A DNA stretch of 6,852 bases, taken from NCBI GenBank assembly GCA_018609925.1, contig JAHEOG010000056.1:1-6852 (forward strand), in the 5' to 3' direction. This document shows, in pieces, positions 6,263 to 6,852 of this stretch; positions within the stretch are counted from its first letter, which is position 1, and each line of letters opens with the position of its first letter. The position numbers and the translations under genes are program-made. This DNA is from Gammaproteobacteria bacterium. Its GTDB lineage: Bacteria > Pseudomonadota > Gammaproteobacteria > Thiohalorhabdales > Thiohalorhabdaceae. The notes under the pieces were generated by a model. That model saw nothing but the letters and a program-made list of their open reading frames with translations, searched no databases and was not told the origin of the DNA.

Positions 6263-6270
6263 GAGGAGGG
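6263..6270 (+). promoter_or_regulatory. Strong Shine-Dalgarno of the Y-family gene
   Basis: GAGGAGGG includes GGAGG at 6265-6269, with 7 nt to ATG 6277. It is the best ribosome site in the window and decides this start. Confidence 0.75.
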
Positions 6271-6276
6271 CGCGCC

Positions 6277-6852
6277 ATGGACGCTGAGCGCGAGATCGCT
6301 TCCCTGGTTCTGCCCGGGCTTCCGGTGGCCCTGGCACGCCAGCGGGATCCGGAGCTACGGGGCCGACCGCTGGCGGTGACCCGGGGCGGTACCGTCGTGG
6401 CCGCGTCCGGCGAAGCCCGGGCGAAGGGGATCGCGCCGGGGCTCTCCGCCGAGCGGGCGCGGAACGGGGCGGCGGTGGTCCCGCTCGATACTGATGCAGT
6501 GCGCCGGGCGCGTCGACGGGTAGGGGAGACCCTGAGCCGCTACACCCCGAAGGTGGAGGGCGAGGGTGGCGGCGCCTGGTACCTGGACCTCACCGGCACC
6601 CGGCGCCATTGGCGCCGGCCGGGAGTGGACCTCCTGGCGGAGGCAAGCCGGCAGGTGGCGACCGATCTGGAGCTGCCCGCGCGCGCGGCGCTGGCCACCG
6701 GCAAGGCGGTGGCCCGCATGACCGCTGCCCGCAGCGAGGAGGAGGTGGCTCGGGTGCCGGCGGGGGAGGAGGCCGCCCGCATCCGCGACTTCCCGGTGGC
6801 GGTGCTGCCCGAGGCGGGGCGCGAGCAGCGGTTCCGGCTGGCGCGCCTTGGC
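6277..6852 (+). CDS. Catalytically inactive Y-family DNA polymerase homologue, ImuB-like (partial, N-terminal 192 aa)
   Basis: The frame is open to the window end. The protein follows the Y-family palm and fingers: IASLVLPGLPVALARQRDPELRGRPLAV (7-34), VVAASGEARAKGIAPGLSAERAR (40-62), RYTPKVE (88-94), then GGAWYLDLTGT (98-108) and LATGKAVARM (139-148). Aligned by eye to E. coli DinB, D8 falls on V11, D103 on G99, E104 on A100, and steric-gate F13 on P16. All three metal-binding acids are therefore missing. That is the hallmark of ImuB, the non-catalytic hub that joins ImuA and DnaE2 in SOS mutagenesis; SLWLPxLPV-like starts and WLDITG-like motifs are typical of that group. The LexA-like box upstream supports the role. 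imuA is not upstream as it usually is, and dnaE2 would be expected beyond the window. An inactive DinB relative is the alternative, so I give no symbol. Confidence 0.82.
   Translation, partial: MDAEREIASLVLPGLPVALARQRDPELRGRPLAVTRGGTVVAASGEARAKGIAPGLSAERARNGAAVVPLDTDAVRRARRRVGETLSRYTPKVEGEGGGAWYLDLTGTRRHWRRPGVDLLAEASRQVATDLELPARAALATGKAVARMTAARSEEEVARVPAGEEAARIRDFPVAVLPEAGREQRFRLARLG

Noticed and set aside
6277..6852. Annotation as active DNA polymerase IV (DinB)
   Set aside because: The catalytic Asp/Asp-Glu positions carry Val, Gly and Ala, so polymerase activity is not expected.

Overview
This is a GC-rich bacterial window, most likely from a gammaproteobacterium. The evidence is the gene order ftsK - lolA - rarA, a chromosomal neighbourhood typical of that class, plus LolA and a FadL-type outer-membrane barrel, which require a Gram-negative envelope. 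I cannot fix the genus. A halophilic or sulfur-oxidising member of the Chromatiales/Ectothiorhodospiraceae would fit, but that is a guess.

Layout, all on the + strand. The window opens with the last 14 codons of an unidentified gene (1-45), then a 76-bp gap holding an imperfect direct repeat and a GC-rich inverted repeat. A tightly packed four-gene run follows: ftsK (122-2446), DNA translocase of the division septum; lolA (2479-3156), periplasmic lipoprotein chaperone; a FadL/OmpP1-family outer-membrane channel (3166-4308), an extra gene lying between lolA and rarA; and rarA (4315-5691), AAA+ ATPase of stalled replication forks. Gaps of 32, 9 and 6 nt suggest one transcription unit combining chromosome segregation, envelope biogenesis and replication-fork maintenance.

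From 5692 to 6276 I find no credible gene. This stretch is framed by two identical 23-bp copies (5688-5710 and 6217-6239), each carrying GAAC-N7-GAAC. That is the reverse complement of GTTC-N7-GTTC, the LexA box known from alphaproteobacteria. Copy 1 overlaps the rarA stop codon. Copy 2 lies just downstream of a TATACT -10 element and upstream of a strong Shine-Dalgarno and the last gene. Between them lie a pyrimidine-rich leader, a 12-bp palindrome, and a cluster of hairpins resembling dispersed intergenic repeats.

The last gene (6277 to beyond 6852) encodes the N-terminal 192 residues of a Y-family DNA polymerase homologue. All three catalytic acidic positions appear replaced, as in the ImuB accessory proteins of SOS mutagenesis. 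My reading is a DNA-damage-inducible translesion unit placed directly after rarA, with a duplicated LexA operator and no imuA at its start. The most unusual signal in the window is this duplicated, alphaproteobacterial-style operator in a gammaproteobacterial gene neighbourhood.
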